A DNA stretch of 64,000 nucleotides from Nocardia acididurans (GCF_016741815.1 NZ_JAERRJ010000006.1:124001-188000), one strand, 5' to 3'. Positions 1-7,330 are shown, counted from the stretch's first letter. The notes: generated from the letters alone by a model not told the origin. Made by a program: numbers and translations.

Positions 1-903
1 GAGGAAGACGTCGTCGAGGTCGGGGGTGTGGACGGAGAATTCTCCGGCGGCGAGATCGTGCTCGTCGAGCCGATCCAGCAGGGCGCGCAGCGATTTCGTG
101 CCCGCGTCGCTGGGGACCCGCAGGGTGAGGGCTTCCTCGTCCGGGGTGGATTCGGGGAACAGTGCGGCGGCGGCCGCGAGCTGTGCGGAGCCGGTGAACC
201 GCAGCCGCACATGCGTGCCCGGGATCATTCGCTTGAGTTCGTCGGCGGTGCCCTGTGCGACGATTCGGCCGCCGTCGAGCACGGCGATCCGGTCGGCGAG
301 CTGATCGGCCTCTTCGAGGTACTGCGTGGTGAGGAAGATGGTCACGCCGTCGGCCACGAGATCGCTGATGATCGACCACATGGTGCGGCGGCTGCGCGGA
401 TCCAGTCCGGTGGTCGGCTCGTCCAGGAAGATGACCTTCGGACTGCCGACGAGCGTCATGGCCAGATCGAGCTTGCGCCGCATACCGCCGGAGTAGGTCG
501 AGGCCGGCTTGCCCGCGGCCTCGGTCAGTTCGAAGCGTTCCAGCAGTTCCGCGATGGTCCGCTTGCCGTCGGCGGCGGAGAACCCCTTCAGGTCCACCAT
601 CAACTGCAGGTTCTCCTGTCCGGTCAGCAGTTCGTCGACCGCGGCGAACTGTCCGGTGACTCCGATCGAGGCGCGCACCGCCTTGGCCTCGGAACCGATG
701 TCGTGCCCGGCGACCCGCACCGATCCGCTGTCGGCCTTGATCAGTGTGGTCAGCACGTTCACCGTGGTGGTCTTGCCCGCGCCGTTGGGCCCGAGCAGCG
801 AGAAGATGGTTCCCGCGGGGACTTCCAGGTCGATGCCGTCGAGCACGACCTTGTCCCCGTATGTCTTGCGCAGTCCGGAGACCGCGATTGCCGTGTTGTT
901 CAT
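1..903 (-). CDS. DrrA-type ABC exporter ATP-binding protein (3' end outside window)
   Basis: ATP-hydrolysing subunit of a drug/lipid-type ABC exporter of the daunorubicin-resistance (DrrA) family; it would work with a DrrB-like permease encoded further left, which is not visible. Seen: Walker A GPNGAGKTT near residues 38-46, signature YSGGMRRK near 140, Walker B IFLDEPTTGLD just after it, and the switch region ending in LTTQYLEEADQLADRI. The last visible residues (DDVFL) are the conserved DrrA C-terminal motif, so only a short tail is missing. The ATG start at 903 begins MNNTAIAVSG; its Shine-Dalgarno is weak. It is divergent from the DUF4097 gene across a 159-base region with two mirror-image operator-like repeats. 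The exported substrate is unknown. Confidence 0.92.
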   Translation of the reverse strand, partial: MNNTAIAVSGLRKTYGDKVVLDGIDLEVPAGTIFSLLGPNGAGKTTTVNVLTTLIKADSGSVRVAGHDIGSEAKAVRASIGVTGQFAAVDELLTGQENLQLMVDLKGFSAADGKRTIAELLERFELTEAAGKPASTYSGGMRRKLDLAMTLVGSPKVIFLDEPTTGLDPRSRRTMWSIISDLVADGVTIFLTTQYLEEADQLADRIAVLDGGRIVAQGTADELKRMIPGTHVRLRFTGSAQLAAAAALFPESTPDEEALTLRVPSDAGTKSLRALLDRLDEHDLAAGEFSVHTPDLDDVFL

Positions 904-925
904 GGCACCGACTGTCGGCGACCGT

Positions 926-1007
926 GCTGACACCGGCCTGTCATGTCGCTGTCACGGCCACCGCCGCGGTGGCGGCCACGTCAGGCCGATGACGGGCCGG
1001 TGTCAGC
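926..1007. promoter_or_regulatory. Paired mirror-image operator candidates in a divergent promoter region
   Basis: Two inverted repeats lie between the divergent ABC ATPase and DUF4097 genes. The left one, TGACACCGGCCTGTCA (928-943), has perfect 5-base arms. The right one, TGACGGGCCGGTGTCA (990-1005), is its reverse complement with one mismatch. GCTGACACCGGCC (926-938) is exactly complementary to GGCCGGTGTCAGC (995-1007), so the pair could also form a long hairpin or support looping by one dimeric regulator. No regulator gene is visible in the window; it may lie beyond the left edge. The regulator family is inferred only from the dyad shape. Confidence 0.6.
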
Positions 1008-1062
1008 GCGGCCCGCGACCGTGGTTCCAGTCGAACCGGACACATCCTCGAAGGAGCCCATC

Positions 1063-1701
1063 GTGAACACTTTCCAGACCCCGCAGCCGATCGCCGTCAC
1101 CGTCGATGTCCCCTCGGCCTGCGTTCAGGTCGTCGCCTCGCAGCGCACCGATACCGTCGTGTGGGTCCGCCCGTCCGATCCCGCCCGCAAGGAGGATGTG
1201 CGCGCCGCCCAGCAGGTCCAGGTCGATTTCACGGCCGGTGTCCTGACCGTGCGGACGCCGCGGAACTGGCGCGCCTTCGCCCCCTTCGGCGCGAAGTCCT
1301 CGATCGAGGTGCTCGTCGAGGTGCCCGCCGGCTCGCTCCTGAAGGCCACCGCCGCCATGGGCCGTCTGCTCGGCCTGGGGGAACTCGGCGATTGCGAACT
1401 GGAGATCGCCGCCGGCGACATCATTCTCGACACCCCGGCCGGTTCGGTCACCGCGAAAACCTCCAAGGGCGACATCCGCATCGGCGAGGCGGCGCGCGGC
1501 GTCCTGCGCCTCGAAACCTCCATGGGCGAGCTGGAGGTCGGCATCCACCCCGCCAGCGCCACCCGCCTGGAAGCCGATACGCAGTACGGCAGCGTGCGGA
1601 ACCAGCTGGCCGCCGTCGGCCCGCACGCCGCCGACACCGTCCAGATCTACGCCCGAAACTCGTTCGGCAACATCATCATCGGCCACACCACCGCCGCCTG
1701 A
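1063..1701 (+). CDS. DUF4097-family beta-helical protein
   Basis: A 212-residue protein of the DUF4097/DUF4098 type, a repeated beta-strand fold. Seen: no signal peptide or membrane segment, and alternating strand-like repeats (for example SVTAKTSKGDIRIG, LRLETSMGELEVG) in the second half. The GTG start at 1063 is chosen because AAGGAG lies 6 bases upstream; longer frames have no ribosome site. In actinobacteria such genes often sit beside DrrA-type ABC exporters, as here where it is divergent from one and shares an operator region. Its biochemical role is not known; a structural or accessory role in the exporter system is inference from location. Confidence 0.85.
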   Translation: MNTFQTPQPIAVTVDVPSACVQVVASQRTDTVVWVRPSDPARKEDVRAAQQVQVDFTAGVLTVRTPRNWRAFAPFGAKSSIEVLVEVPAGSLLKATAAMGRLLGLGELGDCELEIAAGDIILDTPAGSVTAKTSKGDIRIGEAARGVLRLETSMGELEVGIHPASATRLEADTQYGSVRNQLAAVGPHAADTVQIYARNSFGNIIIGHTTAA

Positions 1702-1719
1702 CCGGCGTAGCGTCGGGCC

Positions 1720-2496
1720 ATGGCGTCACATCGTCGGGCGGTGCCACCCTTCGTGCACCTGGCCGCCCACCCCCTGCGCTGGCGGTTGCTGACCGAACTG
1801 TCGGGCGGTGACTACCGCGTGCGCGAGTTGGTGACCCGCGTGAACGAACCGCAGAACCTGGTCTCCTATCATCTGCGCCTGCTGCGCGACGGCGGTCTGG
1901 TGACCACCTCGCGCAGCAGTCACGATCGCCGGGACAGCTACTACCACCTGGATCTGGCCCGCAGCGCCGAGATGATCGCCGGAGCGGGCACCACCCTGCA
2001 TCCCGCGCTCGGTCTGGAGCTCGCCCCCCGGGGATTCGATCTCCCCTCCGCCCCGGCGGTGCTGTTCGTCTGCACCGGCAACAGCGCCCGCTCGGTGATC
2101 GCCGAATCCCTGCTGCGCCGTCGCACCGGCGGCCGCGTCGAGGTATTCAGCGCCGGCACCCACCCGATGCCGCAGACGCACGCCGACACCGTGCGCGTGC
2201 TGCGCGACGAGTACGACATCGACATCGCCGATCGAATCCCACGCCCGCTCGACCTCCTCGCCGGGCATCGCTTCGATATCGTGATCACGCTGTGCGACAA
2301 GGCCCGTGAGGTCTGCCCCGACTTCGGTGACGGTCCCCGCCAGGTCCACTGGAGCATTCCGGATCCGGCCGCGCCGAACACCCCGGGTGCGGACGCCTAC
2401 CCCGCCTTCCAGGCCACCGCGGCCGAGATCGACACCCGCATCCGCTATCTGCTGCCGACCCTCACCACTCTCGAAACAGCCTGCCCGGCGGGGTGA
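1720..2496 (+). CDS. ArsR-type regulator fused to arsenate reductase/low-MW phosphatase
   Basis: Single 258-residue chain with two domains. Residues 10-85 form an ArsR-like winged helix (LVSYHLRLLRDGGLV recognition region); residues 112-250 are a low-molecular-weight tyrosine phosphatase/arsenate reductase domain with the P-loop CTGNSAR (C118 to R124, CX5R) and a later SIPDPA loop carrying the general-acid Asp. Such a fusion could couple arsenite sensing to arsenate reduction, but no arsB/acr3 efflux gene is adjacent, so the substrate is uncertain and a phosphatase role is possible. No Shine-Dalgarno precedes the ATG; TAGCGT sits 6 bases upstream (1708-1713), suggesting a leaderless transcript starting after the DUF4097 gene. 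Confidence 0.88.
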   Translation: MASHRRAVPPFVHLAAHPLRWRLLTELSGGDYRVRELVTRVNEPQNLVSYHLRLLRDGGLVTTSRSSHDRRDSYYHLDLARSAEMIAGAGTTLHPALGLELAPRGFDLPSAPAVLFVCTGNSARSVIAESLLRRRTGGRVEVFSAGTHPMPQTHADTVRVLRDEYDIDIADRIPRPLDLLAGHRFDIVITLCDKAREVCPDFGDGPRQVHWSIPDPAAPNTPGADAYPAFQATAAEIDTRIRYLLPTLTTLETACPAG

Positions 2497-2503
2497 TCGC
2501 GGT

Positions 2504-3394
2504 TCACTCGGCGGCCCACGGGCGGAGCTTCTCCGGATTGCGCATCACCCAGATGCGGGTGATGCGGTCCTGCGCGATATCGAAGGCGTAGACCGAGACG
2601 GTGACGCCGTCGAGTTCGGCGACCAGGCCGGGCTGGCCGTTCACGGTCCGCTCCCGCAGGGTGACCTTCGTGCCGCGGGCTGCGATCTGCATCCAGGTGT
2701 GTGCGATCTGCGGACCGCCGATGATCGGGTCGAGGAAGGCGGGGGCGAGGCCGCCGCTGTCGGCGGTCGCGATGGCGTCGGGGTCGAGCAGTTCGATGAG
2801 CGCGCCGATATCGCTTGTCTCCCAGGCATGTTTGAACTTCCCCACCAGTTCAGCGCGCGTCGCGCTCGACGGGCGGTGTGAGGTGTCTACGCGGCGGCGT
2901 GCGCTGGAGGCGAGCTGGCGGCAGGCGGCGGGGGTGCGGCCCACCACGTCGGCGATCTCGGTGAAGGAGTAGCGGTAGACGTCGTGCAGGACGAATGCCA
3001 CCCGTTCGGCGGGTGTCATGGAGTCCAGGACGACGAGGAAGGCCATGCTGATCGACTCGTCGAGGGTCACCCGGTCGGCGGGATCGGCGGGGGCCTGGCC
3101 GCCGAACCATTCGGGTCCGTCGGGGAGCGGTTCCGGAATCCATTCGCCCACATAGTGTTCCCGCCGGGCGCGCGCCGAGCCGAGCAGGTCCAGGCAGATG
3201 CGTCCGGCGACCGTGGTCAGCCACGCGCCGGGTGTTCGCACCGCCTGCCGCTGTCGTTCGGTGAGTCCGTACCAGCGCGCGTAGGTCTCCTGCACCACGT
3301 CCTCGGCTTCGGCGAGCGAGCCGAGCAGTCGATACGCGAGTTTCGTCAGCTGCCGGCGTTCGCTGATCACCGCGCGCAGTTCCGGATCGGTCAT
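2504..3394 (-). CDS. ECF41/SigJ-type RNA polymerase sigma factor with SnoaL-like tail
   Basis: A 296-residue extracytoplasmic-function sigma factor. Sigma2 covers about residues 8-75 (LLGSLAEAEDVVQETYARW), sigma4 about 115-170 (VYRYSFTEIADVVGRTPAACRQ), and residues 180-296 form the NTF2/SnoaL-like C-terminal domain that in ECF41 proteins replaces an anti-sigma factor and modulates activity. The end reads RNPEKL, the conserved ECF41 tail motif; the usual DGGGK stretch is altered to TADSGGLAP. GAGGAG precedes the ATG at 3394. It is divergent from an FMN-reductase remnant and a SnoaL gene, and a candidate ECF41 promoter lies between them, so these are the likely targets. Confidence 0.9.
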   Translation of the reverse strand: MTDPELRAVISERRQLTKLAYRLLGSLAEAEDVVQETYARWYGLTERQRQAVRTPGAWLTTVAGRICLDLLGSARARREHYVGEWIPEPLPDGPEWFGGQAPADPADRVTLDESISMAFLVVLDSMTPAERVAFVLHDVYRYSFTEIADVVGRTPAACRQLASSARRRVDTSHRPSSATRAELVGKFKHAWETSDIGALIELLDPDAIATADSGGLAPAFLDPIIGGPQIAHTWMQIAARGTKVTLRERTVNGQPGLVAELDGVTVSVYAFDIAQDRITRIWVMRNPEKLRPWAAE

Positions 3395-3452
3395 GGGTTC
3401 GGCTCCTCGGTCGGCGCGTCCTTTCCTGCTTCGACGACGCAGCGACCCGAAA

Positions 3453-3486
3453 TGTCAGGTCTGACAATTCGTGCGGCTGTGTCGTC
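3453..3486 (+). promoter_or_regulatory. Candidate ECF41 promoter and dyad TGTCAG-GT-CTGACA
   Basis: TGTCAGGTCTGACA (3453-3466) is a perfect inverted repeat with a 2-base centre. Its right arm continues as TGACAAT, then 14 bases, then CGTC (3483-3486), a layout like the promoter class reported for ECF41 sigma factors (TGTCACA ... CGTC, from memory). It points towards the reductase remnant and the SnoaL gene. A similar layout with the same 14-base gap precedes the DoxX gene near 7.35 kb, next to the second ECF41 gene. Assignment is inference. Confidence 0.45.
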
Positions 3487-3527
3487 GGACAGGGCGAGAC
3501 ATCCTCAGCAGAGCAGGAGTTCCGCCC

Positions 3528-3641
3528 ATGATCAAGATCGGCATCATTCTCGGCAGCACCCGCCCCAACCGCAACGGCCCGCAGGTCGCCTGGAGCGCCG
3601 CGCTCGCCCCGCTGCGCAACGCCACCCTCGTCAATTCCTGA
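3528..3641 (+). pseudogene. Internally deleted NAD(P)H-dependent FMN reductase remnant
   Basis: A 37-codon frame with a good ribosome site (AGCAGGAG) starts as MIKIGIILGSTRPNRNG, the nucleotide-binding start of NADPH-dependent FMN reductases, then continues directly as QVAWSAALAPLRNATLV, which resembles the C-terminal tail of the same family. The roughly 150 residues expected between are absent, with the frame kept. This looks like one in-frame internal deletion of a normal reductase gene. The position next to an ECF41 gene fits, since oxidoreductases are common partners of these sigma factors. A catalytic product is very unlikely. Confidence 0.7.
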
Positions 3642-3652
3642 AGGGCCGGATC

Positions 3653-4084
3653 ATGAACGCATCCAATGACATTCAGATTCGCGACTGTATCGGCAAGATC
3701 CTCGAGGGTCTGCATGCCAAGGATCTCGCCGTCATCGAGCAGGCGTACACGAAGGATGTGATCTCCTTCGATGTCGAACCGCCGCTCCACCATGTCGGAG
3801 TGGCGGCGAAACTCGCGAACTGGGCGCGCGTCTTCGACCTCTTCGACACCGTCGGCTACGAGCTCCGTGACCTCGGTTTCACCATCGGCGACGACGTCGC
3901 CTTCGGCCACGGTTTCGCACGCCTGTCCGGCACCACCACCGCGGGCGCGGTGATTCCGGGCATGTGGGTGCGGGTCACCTACGGCCTGCGCCGGATCGAC
4001 GGCACCTGGCTGATCTCCCACGACCAGGTATCCGTCCCGTTCGACGTCGCGACCGGCCGCGGGGTGACCGACCTGGAACCGTAG
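3653..4084 (+). CDS. SnoaL/NTF2-like protein (DUF4440-type)
   Basis: A 143-residue cone-shaped NTF2-fold protein related to ketosteroid isomerase-like proteins. Seen: an N-terminal helical stretch (IRDCIGKILEGLHAKDLAVIEQAYTKDV) followed by the typical sheet with VRVTYGLRRIDGTWLISHDQVSVPFD near the end. The ATG at 3653 follows AAGGG and lies 11 bases after the reductase remnant, so the two were probably one transcript. The same fold forms the C-terminal domain of the neighbouring ECF41 sigma factor. The substrate is unknown; a stress-related role under that sigma factor is inference. Confidence 0.85.
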   Translation: MNASNDIQIRDCIGKILEGLHAKDLAVIEQAYTKDVISFDVEPPLHHVGVAAKLANWARVFDLFDTVGYELRDLGFTIGDDVAFGHGFARLSGTTTAGAVIPGMWVRVTYGLRRIDGTWLISHDQVSVPFDVATGRGVTDLEP

Positions 4085-4094
4085 CCGGCTACGG
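4079..4094. terminator. 16-base perfect palindrome between convergent genes
   Basis: CCGTAGCCGGCTACGG covers the last codons of both convergent neighbours, including the TAG stop of the SnoaL gene and the end of the small gene on the other strand. It has no loop bases and no T-tract, so it is a weak terminator candidate at best. Confidence 0.3.
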
Positions 4095-4286
4095 CACCGC
4101 CCGGCCCTCGGCGTCCAGGCCGAGCATCTGGAGCAGTCGCGCACAGTCGGCGGCGTCGAGGGCGTGACCTGCGACAGTATGGGCTGCCAGGGCATTCTGC
4201 TTCTCGCAGGCGGCCTTCTCGGCGGCCCGCGCCGCGCCGAACTCGCTCAACTCCTGGCGGAGGGTGGTCTGTCGTGCAGAGGTCAT
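4089..4286 (-). CDS. Small hypothetical protein, 65 residues
   Basis: Not recognised. Seen: an Ala/Glu-rich, probably helical N-terminal half (LRQELSEFGAARAAEKAACEK), two cysteines, and a C-terminal LLQMLGLDAEGRAVP segment of a type common in short conserved actinobacterial proteins. GGGAAG lies 8 bases before the ATG. No membrane segment or signal is visible. It ends 5 bases from the convergent SnoaL gene. A chance frame in GC-rich DNA cannot be excluded, but the codon pattern (third-position G/C) and ribosome site favour a real gene. Confidence 0.6.
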   Translation of the reverse strand: MTSARQTTLRQELSEFGAARAAEKAACEKQNALAAHTVAGHALDAADCARLLQMLGLDAEGRAVP

Positions 4287-4358
4287 GTGAACACTTCCCG
4301 CCGATCGCGCCGGTGACCGGATCCGAATGAGCCGGGCCGACGGCTGGTGACCCTCACC

Positions 4359-4718
4359 CTATCGAAGTGCCCGCGAGCAGAACCTCGGATGCGGATTTGC
4401 GGTACCGGGCGCGGTGCCGTACTCCCGTGTGCAGGCTCGCGCCCAGGGGGTCAGGGCGTAGTCGACGCGCGGGGGGACGGTCGGGTAGACCGTGCGGGTG
4501 ACGAGGCCGTCGCGTTCCAGTTGGCGCAGGGTGCGGCTGAGCATGCGCTGGCTGACGCCGTCGATCGTGGCTTTGAGTTCGCTGAAGCGCAGGGTGCGCT
4601 CCTCCAGGTAGGCGATCACCAGCAGCGACCATTTGTCGGCGACGCGGTCCAGGATCTGGCGGACCTCGCAGTCGTTGAAGGAGGCGCACCTGGCGGGTAA
4701 CCCGCACACCAACTTCAC
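4359..4718 (-). pseudogene. HxlR-family regulator, frameshifted and truncated
   Basis: Winged-helix HxlR regulator: residues 15-90 read CEVRQILDRVADKW, LRFSELKATIDGVSQRML and LRQLERDGLVTRTVYPTVPP, all family hallmarks. After YALTP the frame changes to unrelated sequence and stops at 119 residues, while the next frame offers LGASLHTG, matching the expected LTPLGxxL continuation; this marks a frameshift. The first 10 residues are antisense to an oxidase fragment and are not HxlR-like. HxlR genes commonly control a divergent redox gene, here itself a fragment. The locus looks decayed; a functional DNA-binding core remains possible. Confidence 0.7.
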
Positions 4719-4989
4719 CTACTGGAACCGGCGCAACAATTCGGTGCACGTCGACGCCACCGCCGACTGGATTCCTTTGGAAGACTTGGCAATCCGACGG
4801 CACGTGTGGGATCTCTACCAGCGGACCAGTCCCGCCGGCGCGGGATATCCGCTGGGCAACTTCTGGTCCGGGATCGAGGATCCGAAGCTGCACATCCTGA
4901 AACTGGAGCCGTGGCGGATCCAGGTGATCCGGGGCCGGGACCTGCGCAGCACGATCTGGCGGGTCCCGGCGGCCGCGACCGTCGGCTAG
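4675..4989 (+). pseudogene. Pyridoxamine-phosphate-oxidase-like (split-barrel flavoprotein) fragment
   Basis: The frame reads NPHTNFTYWNRRNNSVHV, then a WDLYQRTSPAGAGYPLGNFW stretch and ILKLEPWRIQVIRG, the C-terminal two thirds of a PPOX-type flavin/F420 split-barrel protein. No start codon with a ribosome site exists in the right place; the 5' part (about 60 residues including the first strands) is missing and is replaced by DNA coding for the HxlR gene on the opposite strand. It is read as the surviving half of a divergent HxlR-oxidase pair after a deletion through the intergenic region. Confidence 0.65.
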
Positions 4990-5038
4990 CGGGCGGCAGC
5001 CGTCGCGCTCGATCGAGCAGGACGCGCACCCGCTGACG

Positions 5039-5884
5039 TCAGCGGGTGGCGGCGCGCATCACGCCCTGAGCGTCCACCGAGGCCACCAATTCGCCGGTGC
5101 GCGTGAATATCTGGATGCGGGTGAACATCCGGCCGCCGCCCGCGTACGGGCTCTCGCAGCGCAGCAGCAGCCAGTCGTGCATGGTGAACGGCCGGTGGAA
5201 GGTGATGGTCTGCGCGAGCATGGCCGACGGTCCGCGCCCGCCGCGTCGATCGATCTCGTCCTGCGGGTAGGGGCGCATGGCCGTCGGGCCGAGGAATCCC
5301 TCGCTGCCGTGCGCCAGCAGCGCCCGGGAGATGCCCGGCAGGTCGGGCGCTTTGTCGCAGCGCATCCACACATCCAGCGCGGGCGGCGCCGCGAGATCGA
5401 GTGCCACCGCGTCGGCCCCGCCGAGAGTGCGCACCTCCCAGGGCAGCAGGGCGCACGGCAGTTCCGCGCACTCCTCCGGTCCGGGCACCTCCGCCGGTAT
5501 CGCCGCACCGTGTGCGAGGAAGTCGGGTTCGTCGACGCTGAGCATGGCCAGCACCCGCGCGTGCTCGCGTCCCTCCTGCCGGAACGACACCTGCACGGTC
5601 GCCAGCGCCCGCCCCGACTGCACGACCTCGACCCGCACGTCGACCTCGCGATCGGCGTATCCGCCGCGCGGGAACACTCCGTGCAGCGACTGCACCGCCA
5701 TATGCGGCACCGTCCGCTCCGCGGCCACCACCGCCTGCGCGAGCGTCTGACTGCCCAGCGTGGTCGGCAGTGTCGAGGTCACGTTCCGCGCCCGGAATCG
5801 TCCCGGCCCGACGTCACCGAGGTCGAGGACGTCGAGCAGGTCGGCCAGGTCGACGACCGGCCACAAATGGATTCCACCAGCCAT
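5039..5884 (-). CDS. Acyl-CoA thioesterase II-like double hotdog protein
   Basis: About 281 residues with two hotdog halves, as in TesB/acyl-CoA thioesterase II: LGSQTLAQAVVAAERTVP in the first and LAQTITFHRPFTMHDWLLLRCESPYAGGGR in the second, the latter being the most recognisable signature (FHRPFxxxDWLL). It would hydrolyse acyl-CoA thioesters in the cytosol. The ATG at 5884 is preferred; a GTG at 5902 would add six residues (MCEHVA). It follows the ECF41 gene on the same strand after a 61-base gap and may be in the same transcript. No membrane segment. Substrate chain length cannot be told from sequence. Confidence 0.85.
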   Translation of the reverse strand: MAGGIHLWPVVDLADLLDVLDLGDVGPGRFRARNVTSTLPTTLGSQTLAQAVVAAERTVPHMAVQSLHGVFPRGGYADREVDVRVEVVQSGRALATVQVSFRQEGREHARVLAMLSVDEPDFLAHGAAIPAEVPGPEECAELPCALLPWEVRTLGGADAVALDLAAPPALDVWMRCDKAPDLPGISRALLAHGSEGFLGPTAMRPYPQDEIDRRGGRGPSAMLAQTITFHRPFTMHDWLLLRCESPYAGGGRMFTRIQIFTRTGELVASVDAQGVMRAATR

Positions 5885-5945
5885 CGCGACATGCTCGCAC
5901 ACCCCCTCGATTCCGGAGAATCGGCGAGCGGTGAGCGGGATGCGC

Positions 5946-6839
5946 TCACCGCAGGCTGACCACGGTCTCCGTGCCGAGGAGGGTCAGCTTCTCCGGGTTG
6001 CGGACGAAGTACAGCCCGCTGATGCGTTCGTTCTCCATCCGGAAGGACAGGACGCCGACCTCGTTGTCCCACCGCAGGATCAGCGCCGGATTCCCGTTGA
6101 CCTGCGCCGGTTCGATGCCGAGCGTGGCCCCGATCTTGCCGAAGCCGATGAGCAGATTCCGCAGCACCCGCTCGATGCCGATGATCGGCCGCAGCGCCGC
6201 CGTCTTGATGCCGCCGCCGTCGGTGAGCAGGACGACATCGGGGGCCAGCACGTTCAACAGGCCTTGCGGGTCACCGGTTTCCAGGGCCCGCTGAAACGAT
6301 TCCAGCGCCGCCCGCGCCTGATTCGGGGACACCACCGAGCGCGGGCGGCGGGCCTCGACGTAGCCGCGCGCCCGGTGCGCGATCTGACGCACGGTCGCGG
6401 GCGCTTTGTCGACGGCGGCGGCGATCTCGTCATAGCTGACGTCGAAGACCTCGCGGAGCACGAACACGGCCCGCTCGGTCGGCGACAGCGTTTCCAGCAC
6501 GAGCATGAGCGCGGTCGACATGCTCTCCGCGAGCACCACGTCCTCGGCCACGTCCGGGCCGGTGATCAGCGGTTCCGGCAGCCAGGGTCCGACATAGGAT
6601 TCCTTGCGCTGCTTCAGGGTTCGCAGCCGGTTGAGCGCCTGCCGGCTGGTGATCCGGACCAGGTACGCGCGCTGGTCCCGCACCTGGCCGAGATCGACGT
6701 CCGCCCACCGCAACCAGGTCTCCTGCAGCACGTCCTCGGCATCGGCGGCCGAGCCGAGCATTTCGTAGGCGACGGTGAACAGCAGGTTGCGGTGCGCGAG
6801 GAAGATCTCGGTCGCCGGGTTGTCGGCTGTGCTGTTCAT
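5946..6839 (-). CDS. ECF41 sigma factor (SigJ-like)
   Basis: A 297-residue sigma factor with the complete ECF41 layout: sigma2 at 10-75 (YEMLGSAADAEDVLQETWLRW), sigma4 at 110-165 (VFVLREVFDVSYDEIAAAV), then an NTF2/SnoaL-like C-terminal domain containing the hallmark DGGGIK near 207 and NPEKL near the end. No anti-sigma gene is present; in this family the C-terminal domain tunes activity. The gene lies 75 bases downstream of a DoxX gene on the same strand, a partner type known for ECF41 loci. AGAGGAG is 11 bases before the ATG, directly after a perfect inverted repeat (6857-6887). Confidence 0.93.
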   Translation of the reverse strand: MNSTADNPATEIFLAHRNLLFTVAYEMLGSAADAEDVLQETWLRWADVDLGQVRDQRAYLVRITSRQALNRLRTLKQRKESYVGPWLPEPLITGPDVAEDVVLAESMSTALMLVLETLSPTERAVFVLREVFDVSYDEIAAAVDKAPATVRQIAHRARGYVEARRPRSVVSPNQARAALESFQRALETGDPQGLLNVLAPDVVLLTDGGGIKTAALRPIIGIERVLRNLLIGFGKIGATLGIEPAQVNGNPALILRWDNEVGVLSFRMENERISGLYFVRNPEKLTLLGTETVVSLR

Positions 6840-6856
6840 GGTCTGGCCGTACTCCT

Positions 6857-6887
6857 CTAGCCTGGCGGAAATGCTCAGCCAGGCTAG
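6857..6887. promoter_or_regulatory. Perfect 10-base inverted repeat between doxX-like and sigma gene
   Basis: CTAGCCTGGC (6857-6866) and GCCAGGCTAG (6878-6887) are exact complements with an 11-base spacer. The element ends 18 bases before the sigma factor start and touches its ribosome site. It could be an attenuating stem-loop that lowers sigma expression relative to the DoxX gene, or a protein-binding site. There is no T-tract after it in the reading direction. Confidence 0.5.
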
Positions 6888-6914
6888 CGGGTCGGGCCGG
6901 GGTGGTCGCCGCGG

Positions 6915-7298
6915 TCAGGCGCCGAAGGGTTCGAGGACGAACCGGCCCCACACCACGAAGGCCGCCATCGCCAGGTAGACCACATTCGCGGTGATGACCT
7001 TGTACTCGCCGTCGCGGACGTGGACGACCATGGCGCCGATCATCAGCAGTATCCAGCAGACCGCGGTCACCGGGACCAGGACGGGCGCGATGTCGAGCAC
7101 GGCGGGCAGGATCAGGCCGAGTGCGGCCAGGATCTCCAGGCCGCCAAGGGCTTTGACGGTTCCCACACCGGCCGTGGCAGTCCACCGACCGCCCGGCGCC
7201 TCCGCCAGTTTCGCCTTCGGCGTGATCGCCTTGATGTTTCCGCTGACGAGCGCGACGGTGGCCAGCAGTCCGGTGACGATCCAGAGGGCGATGTTCAT
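6915..7298 (-). CDS. DoxX-family membrane protein, ECF41-associated
   Basis: A 127-residue membrane protein with four predicted hydrophobic helices (NIALWIVTGLLATVALVSG; LGGLEILAALGLILPAVL; VLVPVTAVCWILLMIGAMVVH; VVYLAMAAFVVWG), the DoxX-like arrangement. The ATG at 7298 is chosen because AAGGAG lies 6 bases before it; the longer frame (12 extra residues) runs through that ribosome site. DoxX-like proteins are among the genes usually linked to ECF41 sigma factors; they are thought to act in membrane redox balance, though the function is not settled. A candidate sigma-dependent promoter lies about 33 bases upstream. Confidence 0.87.
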   Translation of the reverse strand: MNIALWIVTGLLATVALVSGNIKAITPKAKLAEAPGGRWTATAGVGTVKALGGLEILAALGLILPAVLDIAPVLVPVTAVCWILLMIGAMVVHVRDGEYKVITANVVYLAMAAFVVWGRFVLEPFGA

Positions 7299-7330
7299 GA
7301 GGTGCTCCTTATTCGATGTTCGGCCTCGAG

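Noticed and set aside
3395-3527. A full-length oxidoreductase gene next to the first ECF41 gene
   Set aside because: Only 37 codons remain, joining the beginning and end of the family, so a working enzyme is not encoded.
4354-4893. A 179-codon minus-strand frame overlapping HxlR and the oxidase fragment
   Set aside because: Its first two thirds are not protein-like; only a few residues (LGASL) continue the HxlR sequence after a frameshift.
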